Shown in pieces: positions 32,866-46,104 of a DNA stretch of 64,000 nt. The stretch is taken from NCBI GenBank assembly GCA_024180945.1, contig JAKSGN010000043.1:2170001-2234000 (forward strand), written 5' to 3'. The stretch is from Macrophomina tecta. Lineage: Eukaryota; Ascomycota; Dothideomycetes; Botryosphaeriales; Botryosphaeriaceae. A model generated the notes under the pieces. That model was not told the origin of the DNA and made no database searches. It saw nothing but the letters and a program-made list of their open reading frames with translations. Position 1 is the stretch's first letter; every line of letters starts with the position of its first letter. Position numbers and translations under genes: made by a program.

Positions 32866-34195
32866 TCAGCTTGTTATGGGGAGAGTGACTCCATTCAACC
32901 CCGGTAAACCAACCTGCTGCTGAGCCCACAATACCGCCTCTTGGAAGCCCGGAACTAGGGTAAACTGCAACCGTCTCAACTTTTCCGATATCTCCAAGAT
33001 CAATGCGGTCCCTATGGAAGTCGCCCACCAACCCTTCTTCCCATGCCACTCCATCAGCACTGCAAAATACATTAGCACAAGCAATGCCATCGGCTCACCC
33101 TTCTGCACAGCCGCCCCAAACTCCCGTCCGGCCAACGCAGGAAAAGACAACAAAAAGCCATCGATATACCCCCGGGCCTCCTCCGCAAAGCACCGCTCGA
33201 GCCCCTCAATCGCCCGCGCATACATCTCATGCGCCCCGGTCTCGTCCTCTGTCGCCTGCCCGGCCCGGCGGCACACCGCTGAGATGTGCAACCCGTCGTT
33301 GACGGCGCCCAGCCGCGCAAGCGCCTCCAGCGTGCCGCCGTCCAGCAGCTCCGGCGGCGCCGCGCCCATGGCCACGATAATGCGAACCGACTCGACGCTG
33401 TCGACCAGCCAGCGCCCGCAGCGCACGCCCACCAGCGTGGCGCCGCGCAGCAGACTGAAAATCGTCGGCATGCTCTCGAGCACGCTGGGGAGAGTGGCGG
33501 CGGCGCCGCCGCCGGCATCCTCGCGCGGGAAGTGCAGCGCGGCGATGTTGATCAGGCTCATGAGGACGGAGATGAGGTAGAGGCTGTCGTGGTTCGCGTA
33601 CGTGATGTCGCTGACCTCGCGCCGGAAGAGCGCGATCGACTTGCCGTAGTACTCCATCGCGGCGCGGGTGTAGGCGGCGGCGGAGCGCGTGCTATTGCTG
33701 CCGCCGGCCTGCGCGGTCGTCGTGGCGAGGTCGAGCGAGGAGAGCGCAAGAAGGCTGTGGAGGAGGCACTCGTATTCGAGGCCCCGCTGTGGCACGGTGT
33801 GTTGCATTAAGGGTTGGTCTTGCGGGATGCTGCATACGCTCAGGTAGGTCCGCGTGGACCAGCGATGCATTAGTTCGAGCTCCAACAGGCGCTGGGATCC
33901 GGATGAGTGTGCGGAGAGGCGGGGCGGCGGCTCGCGCGGGATGGTGAGCTTTTTGGCGTGGTTTGTGGGTCTGGATACTGCGTTGGAGTAGCTGCATGTG
34001 GTTGATCGAGCTATGCAGTTTGCACAGGATGGGCCTTGCTCATCGCACTAGTGACGCGGTCAGTCACGGATCCTGTTCATTGTGTCCAGCCTTGATGCGC
34101 TGACAAAGAGGCAGGTAAACGCATACTTTAATGTGTTGTTGTTTGCAAGGCCGGCATCCCTTCCGGGACTTCGTATGTGATCTTCGTTTCTGCAT
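32866..34195 (-). CDS. Zn(II)2Cys6 transcription factor, UPC2/sterol-uptake-control type
   Basis: Two exons (34195-34127 and 34047-32866) encode 416 residues. The binuclear zinc cluster straddles the intron: SRKGCRPCKQQHIK in exon 1 and CDEQGPSCANCI in exon 2, giving the spacing C-x2-C-x6-C-x5-C-x2-C of the early cluster. It is followed by STTCSYS and a proline-rich linker. The remainder is the helical fungal regulator domain, beginning LELELMHRWSTRTYLSV and LLHSLLALSSLDLA, as in sterol-uptake-control proteins. These factors bind DNA in the nucleus and often regulate neighbouring genes, but the neighbour on one side is a dead hydrolase and on the other a degenerate stretch. Its target is therefore unclear and it may be an orphan regulator. 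The first in-frame ATG upstream of the cluster was chosen. No frame damage is visible. Confidence 0.8.
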
Positions 34196-36869
34196 AGTGC
34201 CTTTATTCTGAGGTATCTGGGCGAAATCGTTGAGGAGCTTATACAACCAGCGCGCTTAGATTCCGCTCTCCAGTATGAGGCTCGGGATAAGGGACTTCGT
34301 ACCTGGAAACCTTATGAAGGCGTCGCATGACTGCGGATTCCTGCTGTCAGCACTCGCGTGGGGGAACACAGCCGAGAAAACACGAGATCTCAGCCTCACG
34401 GTGTCTCCGATGCTCAGCCACTCAGCTGACGCTAAGGCTTGAATCTGGAAAAGTGAAGATACTAGGGCCCACAAAAGGGAGCAAGGCAATCATCACTCGG
34501 GATTTGGATGCCATTGGTCCACAACAACCCGCAAAGATAGATGGCCTGCTCTCCGCCACAAAACAAAACTCACCACCATGAATAGCTCGCCTCTCTGAGC
34601 ACCGAGTCGATCTCGCTCAAGCTTTCATCAAGACTGCTCCTTGACTAGTCAGTTGAGAATTTCCTTACCCTCAAATGGCCTGCAAGGATAAAGATTATCT
34701 GCAGGACTGCATGCAAGCCGTGCACAACCATCTACATGTATGTCCAGTGACTTCTGAAGGCATACTGTGTTGAACCACTCAGAGTTGGCGAACTGGCCTC
34801 TCATATGTCCTGTACTTAAGCCTTGCGGTTGGTAAAAGGTGCTCGACTCCGCTCGATTTGTCATGACTCCCCGACGCCGTTCAGCTCTCGTCAAGCTCTG
34901 TCCTTTTCATCGCGCGAACCAGAGCATATTACCTTTGAGACGGAGCCAAGGGCAACGACAACTAGTGGAAAGACCTCTCCATAATCTCGCGAGAGACCTC
35001 GCGCTTTTGTAGCCCTCAGGGAAGAATCTGGCGAAGCAATGTGAGCGAGTGCCTGTTGCTAAAAAAAAAAAAAAAAAAAAAAGGTTGGAAAGAACCCTCC
35101 AAGGGGGCAGGGAAATGGTTACAGAATATCACTCTCATTCCGGGAACAGACTGCCCCAATGCTACCCCAGGATCATTTCTATACAGATCTTGGCTAGATG
35201 ATAATACCGGCGCGAAGGCCAGCGCCTCAGAGCGCCGGAGCATTTGGGACGGCCGGAGGGTTCAGAATGGCCAACAAACAAACAAACAAAAGACAAACAA
35301 ACCAATAACTGGTTAAAATTTACTTATCCGGTAATCTGTTGGCTCATGGGAAAAAATTTGGTAAATATTCGTTTGTTTGATTGTTGGCCACCCTGGGAGG
35401 GTTGCATAGCAGACCGTAGTGAAAAACTTAGGAAAAGCCACCGAAGAGACGGTGCATGTTCTTCTCGACAGCCACTCAATTTAGCGAACAACATTGAGCA
35501 GTCCATGGGACAATACCTTCCACCTTTCCTTTTCCTCTTTTTCCTTTTTTTTTTTTTTTTTTTGGTGGGGGAACCGCCATTCGATATGTCCTGACAGATA
35601 CTCCAACGACATCTGCTGCAGAGCGGCCCAAGGCTTCCGAAATTTACCTTACTTTGAAGCGAGGGGTCATATCACTGGAACTCCAATCATTCGCCGGAAC
35701 GTGGTCGACTCTGAACTGGAGGCAGTACTTGGTGTTTGTGGTCACTGGAGGCCGTCCCGATCGAGCATGAGACACCGAATGAGGAGCTAAACCTCGCCGC
35801 TTAACGGAAACGATAGTTTCAAGACGGATACTCTTTGGTGTTCAGATCAGTCTATATGTGATATTGCAAGCGGGGGTCTAAGCATGCGGCGGAAACTTGG
35901 CCTATTCACCGACGTGTTACCATCACTCTTACGTGTAATATACGGTGGCGGGACGGTGAGAGTTTCGTGACTCGAAAGTCGGCCAAACTTGAGGGGAGAG
36001 ATGATTTGCATCGTTTCCTCAATTGACACGGTACCTGAATAAAAGAACAGAACAATAGCATCACCACCTTAGAGGCAACTTCCGCGCCATTGTCTGACAG
36101 GTTCCTGTGCGTAAGATCTTTCCTCCATCTTCCTTGCGAACATCATGCGCACTATTCGCAGAATTGGCTGCGACACTCAGACCAAAAGCAAAAGCGGCGA
36201 AGGAGTCTGTCTCACCAACGCAACTGTCGAGTCTATGTGCAATGCGTTCGTTGATAGTGGTTTGGTTCCCAACGAAGAGACGTATGCTTGCATCGTCCCG
36301 ATTTTCTTCTATGAGAAGAAGCTCCACTTAGGGGAGAATGATCTCTATCAAGCGGAAGCTACTGCCGGAAATACAGAGCTGCCGGACAGTGGAAAGGCGA
36401 AGCTCAGAACTATGAGCGGACGCTACTGTACTACATCAACTACAAAGCACATACCTTGGTATATGCTTCTAATCTGGAGAAAGCGGAGCTCACCAATCCC
36501 TAGCGCCTTTGTACTGTTAATCCTCGTGAGTGCTATCGCGGCGCTACAGTCGAAAAATTCCTGAGAATCGGCCGATTTGGATTCAGACGTATGCAAAGGT
36601 TGATTTGCGGTTATTTCGAGCTCCTCTCTAACGAAGGCCCAGTGATTCAGTTCATTGAAGACTCGATTTGTTGCAACAACGGCCTCAGACTTACCCTCAA
36701 CCCTTTTGCCCGGTAACCTGAACTTTCAGTTGAGTCTCGCTGAGATGGTGATAGCCCATGTATTAGTTACGCCGACCTCAGGGAGATTTATCAAGAAATT
36801 TCACGGTGTGTAATAGACAGCCCAAATGCGCTGGAATTACCCTCCAAAAAAGAAAAAAAAAGAAAAAGG
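34196..36869. other. Degenerate gene-poor stretch
   Basis: No intact gene. It holds an A22 run (35061-35082), an AAAC-type microsatellite and a T19 run (35545-35563). Some short frames have protein-like composition, for example FRNLPYFEARGHITGTPIIR near 35640 and NEETYACIVPIFFYEKK near 36270, but they match no family known to me. They may be relics belonging with the ankyrin pseudogene that follows. Confidence 0.4.
35272..35303. repeat. AAAC tetranucleotide microsatellite
   Basis: Repeated CAAA units with one interruption (AAAGAC). Confidence 0.85.
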
Positions 36870-37864
36870 GTTCAATACTGGTTGAGGCTATGAGCGACAA
36901 CAGTTCTCGAGTATGCAGCGCAGCCTGTCCAAATATTGGGTGTCTAAGTGCAGATCCATCTTCAAAGGACGATGTAGAGACTCTCTCACTTGCAGCTCCC
37001 AGAGGCTGCATGGTCGCTGTCAGGATATTGGTGGAATCAGGCTTTCAACCAGACGCCGCTGCGGCACCCGGAATGCCGAAACAAATTGAATATGCATCGG
37101 TGTGCGGAGACCAGCACAGTCAAGCTTCTTCCCTTGCATCAGCGGCTCTTGGACACTTCAGGTCCGAGCAAGACGCCGAAAATTGCGGCGGTGACACGGC
37201 AATAAACTGTGATCCAGGTCATAACTGATGCTAAAGCGTGAAAAATTCAATTCAAGGATTATAAAATCTTCTATCAAACACTACGAGACCGAAAGGAAGG
37301 AGTCATAGATGAATTCCAGGAGAAGGCGGAGGGCATTTGGGGAAAGGATAAACGAATAAACACCAAAAAAAAAAAAATTAGTCATAGAGGAAGCATCTTA
37401 TATCTTCTCAGCAGCAGCTCTTGGATTCATGGCGGCAACCACACATCTACTGGCATCTCCACAAGCTCATCCATCACACACTTGGCACGCTGGCAAGACT
37501 GCCTTGATATTGGCCCTTGAGTCAGGACATACATCCACCGTCTAAGGGCTTCTAAAGTGTCCGACAATCTTAGATACTCTGGAGACGAAAGACGAGAAGG
37601 GAAACCTAGCGCTGTGGCACGCATCCAAACAACATTCGTACTGTCCCATATATGGCGCTAATACTCAGAACGAAAGCAGATCCGCCCCACCAGACATCCG
37701 AGGAACAATCGCCACTTGATTTTGCCCTCCTTGAAGGAAACGGAAGCGTCGTGGCGGAGGGGTTACCTGGGTTCCACGACCATAGCCGTGCAATGACGAA
37801 GCAAATGCTAGAGAGGTCCGGGAAGCAACAGCTCTGGCATAACGTCAACAACAGCAATGGCTGA
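36870..37864 (+). pseudogene. Ankyrin-repeat protein relic
   Basis: Several ankyrin units can be read in shifting forward frames. They are VETLSLAAPRGCMVAVRILV with ESGFQPDA (about 36970-37060), AAALGFMAATTHLL (about 37410-37450), GKTALILALESGHTSTV (about 37493-37543) followed after a TAA by GLLKCPTILDTL and KDEKGNLALWHAS, and LRTKADPPHQTSEEQSPLDF with ALLEGNGSVV (about 37660-37750). The TPLxxA and GHxxxVxxLL signatures and the ~33-residue spacing support the fold. At least one in-frame stop (about 37541-37543) and several frame changes mean no full protein can be made. In filamentous fungi such repeats often cap NACHT-type NLR proteins, but no NACHT domain is recognisable upstream. Confidence 0.5.
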
Positions 37865-40800
37865 AGACCTGAGAAGGGAGAAAAGGTGGTACCAGCCTCG
37901 GAAGATGACTTCTCATAGGAGGCAGAAATAACCCGGCGTGAGCAGCACATGATGAGTACTTTCGAGTGCGCACTTCCCCTTTATTCCTACAACTTTGGCT
38001 GCGGCGTCAATGGGTGGCGTTGAGAGTGAATGGATCAATTCGTTCTCGCCGGATTGAGTGATGGCGACGCTTGACGCACAATGCGAGTACGTGAAGAGCC
38101 ACAGAAACCGCATCTTCTTCCGTCAGGCCAAAGGGAGCCCACTTCCTCGCCACCTATAGAGACCAACGCTCCGCATCGCAAGCAGCACCAGCCTAACCAC
38201 TCACCCGCCACTCACAGAAACCCAATCTTCCCCTCGGGACTACGCTCCCACCATCCGACGCGACACACCGGATTTCCATCGGATATATCTCCCCTCTCAT
38301 CCACTGACTCGCAACACCACGCGGCGGATGTCTCACGCGCGCCCATCCAACCGGGCACCAATCCCCTCCCGGCACCGGAATCGCCGAGAGAGAGAGAGGT
38401 AGAGGAACAAGCACACCCCCCAAGACACCACACACACGCCGGCGAAGCGCACGAGAAACCTCGCATCAGCACCGTGTCCGCCCATTCAACGGGAGATCAT
38501 CATCACACCGGGAAACCCGAGCGGGCGATGAGGAGTAGCGCGCCGTGCCCACCATGCACGCACACACGCAACGCACGTCATCCCGAGCTTTATTGCTCCT
38601 TCGAAAATCCGACGCGAGACGAACGCACGTCGGGGCGATGTGCAGGAGGGAATAGTAACAAAAAAACAAAAAAACAAAAAAAAGCAAAGAAAAAGCCAGC
38701 CCAAACGCGACAGGAACAGCAGCGCTCGCTCGAAAGCGAAAGAGAAACTTCAATGCCCGCAGATCATTGACGGAGCACTGGCTGGCTAGTTGGAACAGTG
38801 GGGTGGGAGAAAGTGGAGACATTCCTACCTGATGCCACGCGGAGACCAGGTCAAGAAGGAGCTTCGGAAGTGCTCGCCATTGCGGGCAAGGCTTCCCCCC
38901 CTCGCAAGCGCGCGCGACCCCAGGTCACTCAAGTCAAGAAATGCTGAGCCAGCAAAAGCGCGCCAAGGAGCCAAACAGAAGGGACCCACTTGCCGCACCG
39001 TTGATGAGCGTTATCCACAAAAACACCGCGAGAACGTTTAATTGCTGTTATTATTTTTTTCTTTCCCCTATCAAGCCATCTGCCCATTACTCGTGCGGTT
39101 GCTGACCGTTGCACTTGCTGTACATCTCCACTACCCGCACGCATGCGCAAAACACCCCAGACGCCCGGGAGGTGACCGTTTCTTTTTGACGGAAAGCAGA
39201 CTGGCCGTTAGCAAAAAGAGTGGGGAGCCTCTGTGAGACCTCTTCTCTCCTCTCTCCGGCAGGGAAAAAGCAGCAAAGGCTCAGTGGGGCGCCGATGCTC
39301 CTGTGCACAGCGTGTACATAAAACACACGCAGGCATATGTGCGGTATGCACGACGGTACGCAAAGAGAGAGGGTTGATGCTCTTGGAAGGGGAAACATGG
39401 GTGATGCAGACGCTCTCCTCCACCCCGCGCGCAAGGACGCAGCGGCGGCGGCATGCATGCAACGAAGAAGCCGGTCGGGACCCCCCGTATGTGTTGCTCT
39501 GTTAGCCCACACTTTTCGCCCGCAGCGCTGGCTGAGGGCTGCTGTGATGCAGCGGTGGAGGAACAGGCAAGGCGAGGGGACAGGGGCGAGAAAGGGATGA
39601 TGGGAAGACGGATGTTGCTGACGGGAACGTTCCCTTGCCCGCTGCTGCGAGGGTCAGTTGGCATACAGCGGCTGAGAAGAGCTGAGAAGAACGGTGGTCG
39701 CTAGGCCTCGATGCTTGTCGTCCACTCCCCCTTCTGTCTCCGCCACCGTGACTGGGGCGATGCGACAGTGGTGGATTAAGGAAGAACCAGGGCAAATCGT
39801 ACGATTTGAGTGGCAGCAGAGGGACAGAGGAGGAAGGCGCTGTGCTCCTCGCCCGCGGCTCAACCTCGAAGCGAGTCCGGAACGAGCTGTGGGCAGCATC
39901 AGCACACCCTCTTCCATCCCCGTTTGACATCATTCCCCAGACACAACGAGGAGCCCCCCTGGAGCTGAAGCGGGGCTGGAGTGAAGAGAGCAGGCCTACG
40001 GGCCCAATGATCTCGACACGTCGGACCCTGATGTCTCTCTTCACTTAAAGCCGGCAGCCCGGGTTCGTGTCCTTTCTTGTTGCTCTCAGAAGGCAATATC
40101 ACTGGCATTGCGGGCCAATCCCGGCCTTAAGCCGCGCAACGAGACAGGACCAGGCAGTCGGAGAATGCCAGAAATCCCAATATCCGCTTGGGCATCTTCA
40201 TCTTGCTGCTGATGCACCTCAGCCCACAATGCCGCCTCACGAGCGGCAAGAGTCGCTACCTGCCGGCTTTTGGAAGCCCCCCGGCCGGCGCTCACGCCGG
40301 CACTCAAGCGCCCAACAATCCCCGTTCTCCACCTATACAAGAATTCGCGACAGGTGGCTGATGCTCAGATGAAGGCCCGGATATCCCACCCGCTGCCGAA
40401 CGCTGCTGCTGATCCGGGCCCTTGTCTGATCTGCTGCCGCCTGCGTTCTGGTGTCGCTGTCAGGCCCATGCTCGCTGACCCCTTGACGACCCGCCTCACG
40501 CATCTCTGCATCTCCATTTCCCTCCTTGGCGTGACCGGCGCTTCGAGAATATGAAAGGCCCGAGGAGTCAGCGTCTGGGCTCGCTCTGCAATGCGCAATA
40601 ACGCATCGTCCTCGGCGCAGCCGTAAGTGAAGCTGAGCCAAGAGCACGCCTCGTGCCGCGTGGCCCGCAAGCACCCACGGCCGCCTTGTATCACCTCCTG
40701 CGATCCCATCGGAGCTTTTTCATTCGGCCGACGAGCGCGGAGAATAATCTGCGCGAGAGGCAGAGGGCGGCGATGCGCACACGCATGCGCGAAAAGTCCG

Positions 40801-43800
40801 AGCCAGGAAGCGGCACGGCGAAAGGCACTCCCGCGGGTACAAGGCATAGGTTTTTTTTTTTTCCTGAGCCTGATAGGCAGGTCAGCAAGCCACAATATAC
40901 CTTTCAACGTCAGTCAAGACACACAAGCCCGGAGAGCGTGCAGCTCGGAGCGAGCGGACGAGTAGCAGTAAAGTAAAAACAGGCGGCGAGGACGGGCATG
41001 AATCAGGATACTTAACCCTCCAGCCCTAGCATCTTGCGGTCAAGATAAACTCTCGACCCGTGTATGCGATGCAGCAACGGCTGGGCCAGGAGGCGAAAAA
41101 GCCGCGGTAGGCGTCATTCTTCTCTCCTTAGGCTGCACCACGCGGTGAGCCGCCTGCGCGCTGCCAATATGCGCGCCTCATTCCAGCCCGCTTATGATCT
41201 GTTTCCACACCGTTTCTTTGCCCGTCTCACAGTTTTGTTTTTTTTTTCTTCTGCTGCCCGTTGTCTGTTGCTCTCACCGCTAGCGCTGCGTACGTCTTCC
41301 CTGCGGCCTCGCGTCGAACTGCTCCGACGCGGGCTGTGGGCGCCACAATATTTCGCAAGCGCCTGATCCGGGCCATAGCCGCGGGCTTGGGTAGCAGATG
41401 TATATGCGCGACCGTTAGATGGCCCCTATGGCGTTCCCCCAAGGTGCGTAGCGGTGTCGACGAGGGCCTGGGCTTTGGGGCGTCGCGGGAAACAAGGGAC
41501 AGCCTTGCTCGCTGCCGAATGGATGTGCAGCTCGTATACTTGCGGCGGCGGCGCGGGAGAGAAAGCGAGGAGGTGGTCAGCAGCGGCCTGCGGGCAGACG
41601 TGTGGTGAGTTTCCGAGCATTCCGGATTAGCGCGCGGTTTTGACGATGAGTGGCTAGATGGAGGGGGAGAAGGGTGAGTGATGCACGGGGGTGATGGAAT
41701 CAGTTGATGCGGCATTGACAGATCGAGTGCCCGACCGTGTGCCAAGGGACGCCTCGACGGGCGACCAACAGTTCTGGCGGCTGCGGGAGAGGGGAGTACG
41801 GCCGAGTGCAAGGTTGAGGCAGAAGTCAGCAACTGAGGCGAGGAGGCCGGCGATGCCGATGGCTGGAGAGAGGAAGCTCGGTCGGGTGGTCGAGCCGCGC
41901 GCGACAGGCGGAAAACCGGTTTGCTACTCCGGCAGAGGATGCTCTATTGGAGTGGAAGGCACGAAAAGAACTTTTGTCTCAGACGAGGTCAGGCACGCAG
42001 CAGACGTCATCTGTAGAACAGCACCGACTGCAAGGTGCCTGGGGAAGCTTGCCTGCTTGGAGATCAGCAGGCAACAAGCAGCGCAGGCAGACAGGGCCAT
42101 GCCCGGCCCGTCCCAGCGATCGCCTGTGGATCCGCACAACGACAGTGCCATCGTCCACCTGAGTCGACGCCGAGCCTTGACACACCTGCCAACACGGTCA
42201 CTCTGTCCGCAACACGCCATCTGCTCCTGACCTACAAAGCCTCAAACCGCGCTAGCGCGCGCGTCCCCGCCGGCTGATGGTGAGATCGAAAGAAGGAATG
42301 GGAAGGGGAATGGAACGCTGCGCCAAGAACCGAGTTCCAGGACAGCAGTGCGACGCCGTAGACCGATTTCCAGACCTCCCAGATGACCACGCAAAGACCA
42401 CTACTGACGACACCAAGGGACCGAAGCGACGATATAGCCGCCGTGATAAATCATTAGGGGACCTGCTAGCCAGCCGTCTTGTGTGCTAGCGTGCACGCTA
42501 TTTGGACCCCAGCTCACCACGCGACCTGACGCACATGCGTGCGCGTTACAAAGGCGCGGCTGAGATGCTATGGCGGCGGGAAACGTGGGATAGACAAGCA
42601 CAAAGGCCATCAATCACGGCACGCGAGGGACAAAGAAAAAGGGGGAAAAGCAGTTGCGGTTGCGGCCCCGTATCGCGGAGCTGGGGTTCCCAGGGACCGG
42701 CGTTCTCTCGCACACCGGCGTGGTGCTGCAGTGGCTGGCTGGTGGGAAAAAGCAAAAAGAAAAAAAAAAAGGAGCGAGAAAAGGGTGGGCATGAGGCGAA
42801 AAAGTAAAAGAGGATTGGCGTGAGGATCACATTCCCGTCAACCAGGCGCTGACTGCCCGTTTCGTGCGTGTATGCCATCGCCTTTGCTTTTGCGCGCTGA
42901 AGCCTCGGGCGTTGCTTTTTGCTCCGCGTTTGCCTTTTCCGGCTCTTGCAGGTGGGGGCTGGCGCCAGGCGCGCCAGTGGAGCGTTGAAGCGAGACCCGT
43001 GGACTTGGCCCTGGGAGCGCGTGGGCAAAAGCGTAGTATAGTGGGAGATCTAGAGGAAGGATCTCATTAATGCGCGTGTTATCCAAGGCCCTCCCAGCTG
43101 GGGAGCCTCTAAGCATAGCCGGAGCTCAACAGCAACGCACGCCACCAAAAGTATAATCGTCAAACAGCGCGATGAACGCGCTATCCAAGCAGACGAGCGT
43201 GGGATAGAGGTCCAGGACGAAAAAGACAAGTATCCACTGCTGCTAGATCGAGACCCAGCGGATCGCGTGGTCTTATCGTTCGGGCAACTTGCCGAGGCGT
43301 TGTCCATCCCGCCCGAAGCTGTGCTCCGGCCACTGGCTACCTGCAGACGGCAGGCTGTGCAGTATGCTCCGGCCGGTCCACAACCGCTCCCATCACACCA
43401 CGCGGGAATAGGAGAAACGCGTGCGGGGCACCATAGACAAGAGAGAGAGCCTCATCTGCCCCCCTCCTTCGTCTGTACCACCTCAAGCCATGGCCTGAGC
43501 AAGCCGGAAGCCGAGCGACAGCGGAAATGAGCCATCCAATCCGTCTTCACTCTCCGCTTCAGCCGTCGTCCGGCAGGAAATAGACGTACCTAAACTCCCT
43601 CCGACACCGGTGGTCAGCCCGCAAACTCGCACAACTTGCATCAAATCGCGCCTGTGCATCGCCTGCGCTCTAATGCGGCCGGCGTGCAACCTCTCTTACG
43701 ATTTGCCGGCAGTCTGCCTTTGGCTTCCCGTCGTCATTGTCCACTCACCTTCCTGACTCTTTTCCAGTGCCCGTTCTATTGCATGCTCATCGTACGACTG

Positions 43801-45453
43801 ATATGATCGCTGGCTGTAGAGTTGAGATTACACTTTTACACCCTGCGTGCGTGCGCAAAGACAATATGGCGCTCGGTGTCAATCCAGCTACGACACAGCA
43901 GCAAACCAGCCTGTATTGCAACGGGCTTCTCCCTCCCCTGTCAAACCCCAGTGAGGGGACAGTGAGCCTCGCCAGCGTCGCACAGGGAAGAGATGTCTTG
44001 TCGCTGCTCGAAGCTGCCGTGCCAGTGCGGCGCCGCAGCTGCAAGAGCATCATGCAGCACATGTTGCCCGCCCGCCGGCTTCCCGAGACGGGCGTTGGTA
44101 AGCATGTGATATCACTGACCGCCAAAAAAAAAAAAAAAATCATCCTTTCCCTCTAACCGTGACCCCGCCGTCATCATCATCATCACCTCTTAGTTGCGTC
44201 GGTCTGATGAGAGCATCTCTCTCATTGTCGCTGCTGACCGTCGATGAGATGAGATCAGAAAGCCCCACACCACCCCGCCGGCGGCCTCCATGCATTCTGT
44301 TTTCCCCCAGGCGATCTCTTGGAGGTTCAGGAATCTGATCGAACCCATGCACGGGCAATCCCCACAACCCACAACCCCTCCTCAGCCCCCAGTTTTACCG
44401 CCGTTCGCCACCTGCGATTCGCAATGTCCAAATCGATACGAGGGAAAGCTCTCGCGCCTATGTCCGGCACAACTTCCTCCGTACGTGCATCTCCTCTGCT
44501 TTCCGTTGCTTCATCCTTGCCTTGCGTTTTCCCAAAAAGGCGACAGAGCATACCGACGCAATGGCTCGAGCCCACATTAATGTTGCCAACGGTCAAAAGT
44601 GCGTGCGCGCGGGAAAATGCTTGGCCTTATCTTTTTGCATTCCAACGGCGCGGTAAGGGGGTTTTTTTTTTTGGGCCGGGGCGGTTGTGCGGTCAAGTGG
44701 GCCTGGGCGTGCTGCAGCGAAAGACAGAGACGGTGAGCTGGTCGTGCGTCTCCCGCGCGTCAAAGCGAACCCAGTGCCGGTGCCACGGTAGCACGAAAAA
44801 GGGAAGAGAGGAAAATAAAAAGCGCCACCACTGTGTCACTGTAAGAAAAAAAAAAAGGTTAAAATGTGTGTCCTTCCAAGACGACCGGCTTGCCGGATGC
44901 GGTCGGCGGAGGTACTGCGGGCGCTCGACGATTTTAAAGAGTAGACTGCGGGAATTAGCCTAGGTGATGGTGGTGCGAGGAGGGGGCGCACGCGCCGCGT
45001 GGTGTGAGGACGGTATGACGTCGTGTGCCCGTGTGACGAGGGTCCCTGGTGTCTGCTGCGACGTGAGCTCGAAGCCATTTCGTTGGGAGAGCGAAGGACG
45101 TCGTATGAGCATGGCTCTACAGTTGTCCCAGAATTAGTGCGGTTTAGATGAGGACATTGTGAGTGCAGCACTGGTCTAGTCAATCGAGCGTGTTCGCCAT
45201 GCCGAGATTATAGCATTGCAAAAGATAATGGCTCACTCCGTAAGAGCGAGTCTTCCAATCCTATCGACAATCTCCTCTCCCTCTTTGCTTTATTCCGCCT
45301 GAATACTCTCCTCCGTGAGACGAACGATATTGAAGGACTGTCATCCAGAAACGAAAAGATTCTCATCTCTCAGAAATGAATACGCGATTGATGCTTGAAA
45401 AATGACCGTCATAACTAGGGGTTTTCGTGATGGCAGGCGCCAGAAATCTGCCT
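37865..45453. other. Gene-poor GC-rich stretch of about 7.6 kb
   Basis: No domain-bearing frame was found on either strand. The longest frames (about 230 codons at 38081-38770 forward; 180 codons at 40365-40907 reverse and 41691-42230 forward) are histidine/proline/arginine-rich low complexity. An A-rich AAAAAAC tract lies at 38660-38685 and an A16 run at 44125-44140. It ends downstream of the isolated zinc-ribbon gene. Confidence 0.5.
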
Positions 45454-46070
45454 TCAAGCAGCGGTCTCCATACCAGATGGAGTATCCTCCATCCTGAAGC
45501 GGGCCAATTTTTCCTCGACGGAGCGCAAGACGGCTGGGTCAGGCTCCTTCTTAACTTTCTTGGGACTATAGCGTTTATTAGTAAAACAAATCAAGACTGT
45601 GAGACAAGTCAACTACTCACGGGATTCTAATGCAGTCCTGGCATTTTTCATGTCCACAGTTGGCACATGTCTTGGTTTTGTCCATGAAGAGAGAGTTACA
45701 CTGTTCACAGCTCCATCTGACCCTCATACGCGGCTTGCGCCAGATGCGCTCCGGCCTCTGGTGGGACGGAAGGGCTTCGGCATCAGTCTCCGTGTCAGAT
45801 CCGGGCACGTCACCAGGGTAGCCATCGGGCCACTTCTTCTTCTTGGCCGGGTCGCGAGGACACTTGGTGCAACGGGTGTGCTGGCAATGGGGGCAGACAG
45901 TAGCAGTGGCAGGGATGAAAAGGTTCTGGCACTTGTGGCAGTGACGGCGGACACGCTGCTTGGGAGGACGACGTTCAAGGTCAGGCCCACCGGTACGGCT
46001 CTTGATGGTAAGGTACTCCTGCTTCTTGGCTGGCTTAGTGCCGATCTTCGCAGCGGACGAGGTAGTAGTG

Positions 46071-46104
<34 letters not shown>

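Noticed and set aside
29479..34195. Secondary-metabolite cluster (O-methyltransferase plus Zn2Cys6 factor)
   Set aside because: No backbone synthase, terpene cyclase or P450 is present, and the intervening recognisable gene is a dead hydrolase.
38081..38770. Forward open frame of about 230 codons
   Set aside because: Histidine/proline/lysine-rich low complexity ending in an A-rich microsatellite; no family recognised.
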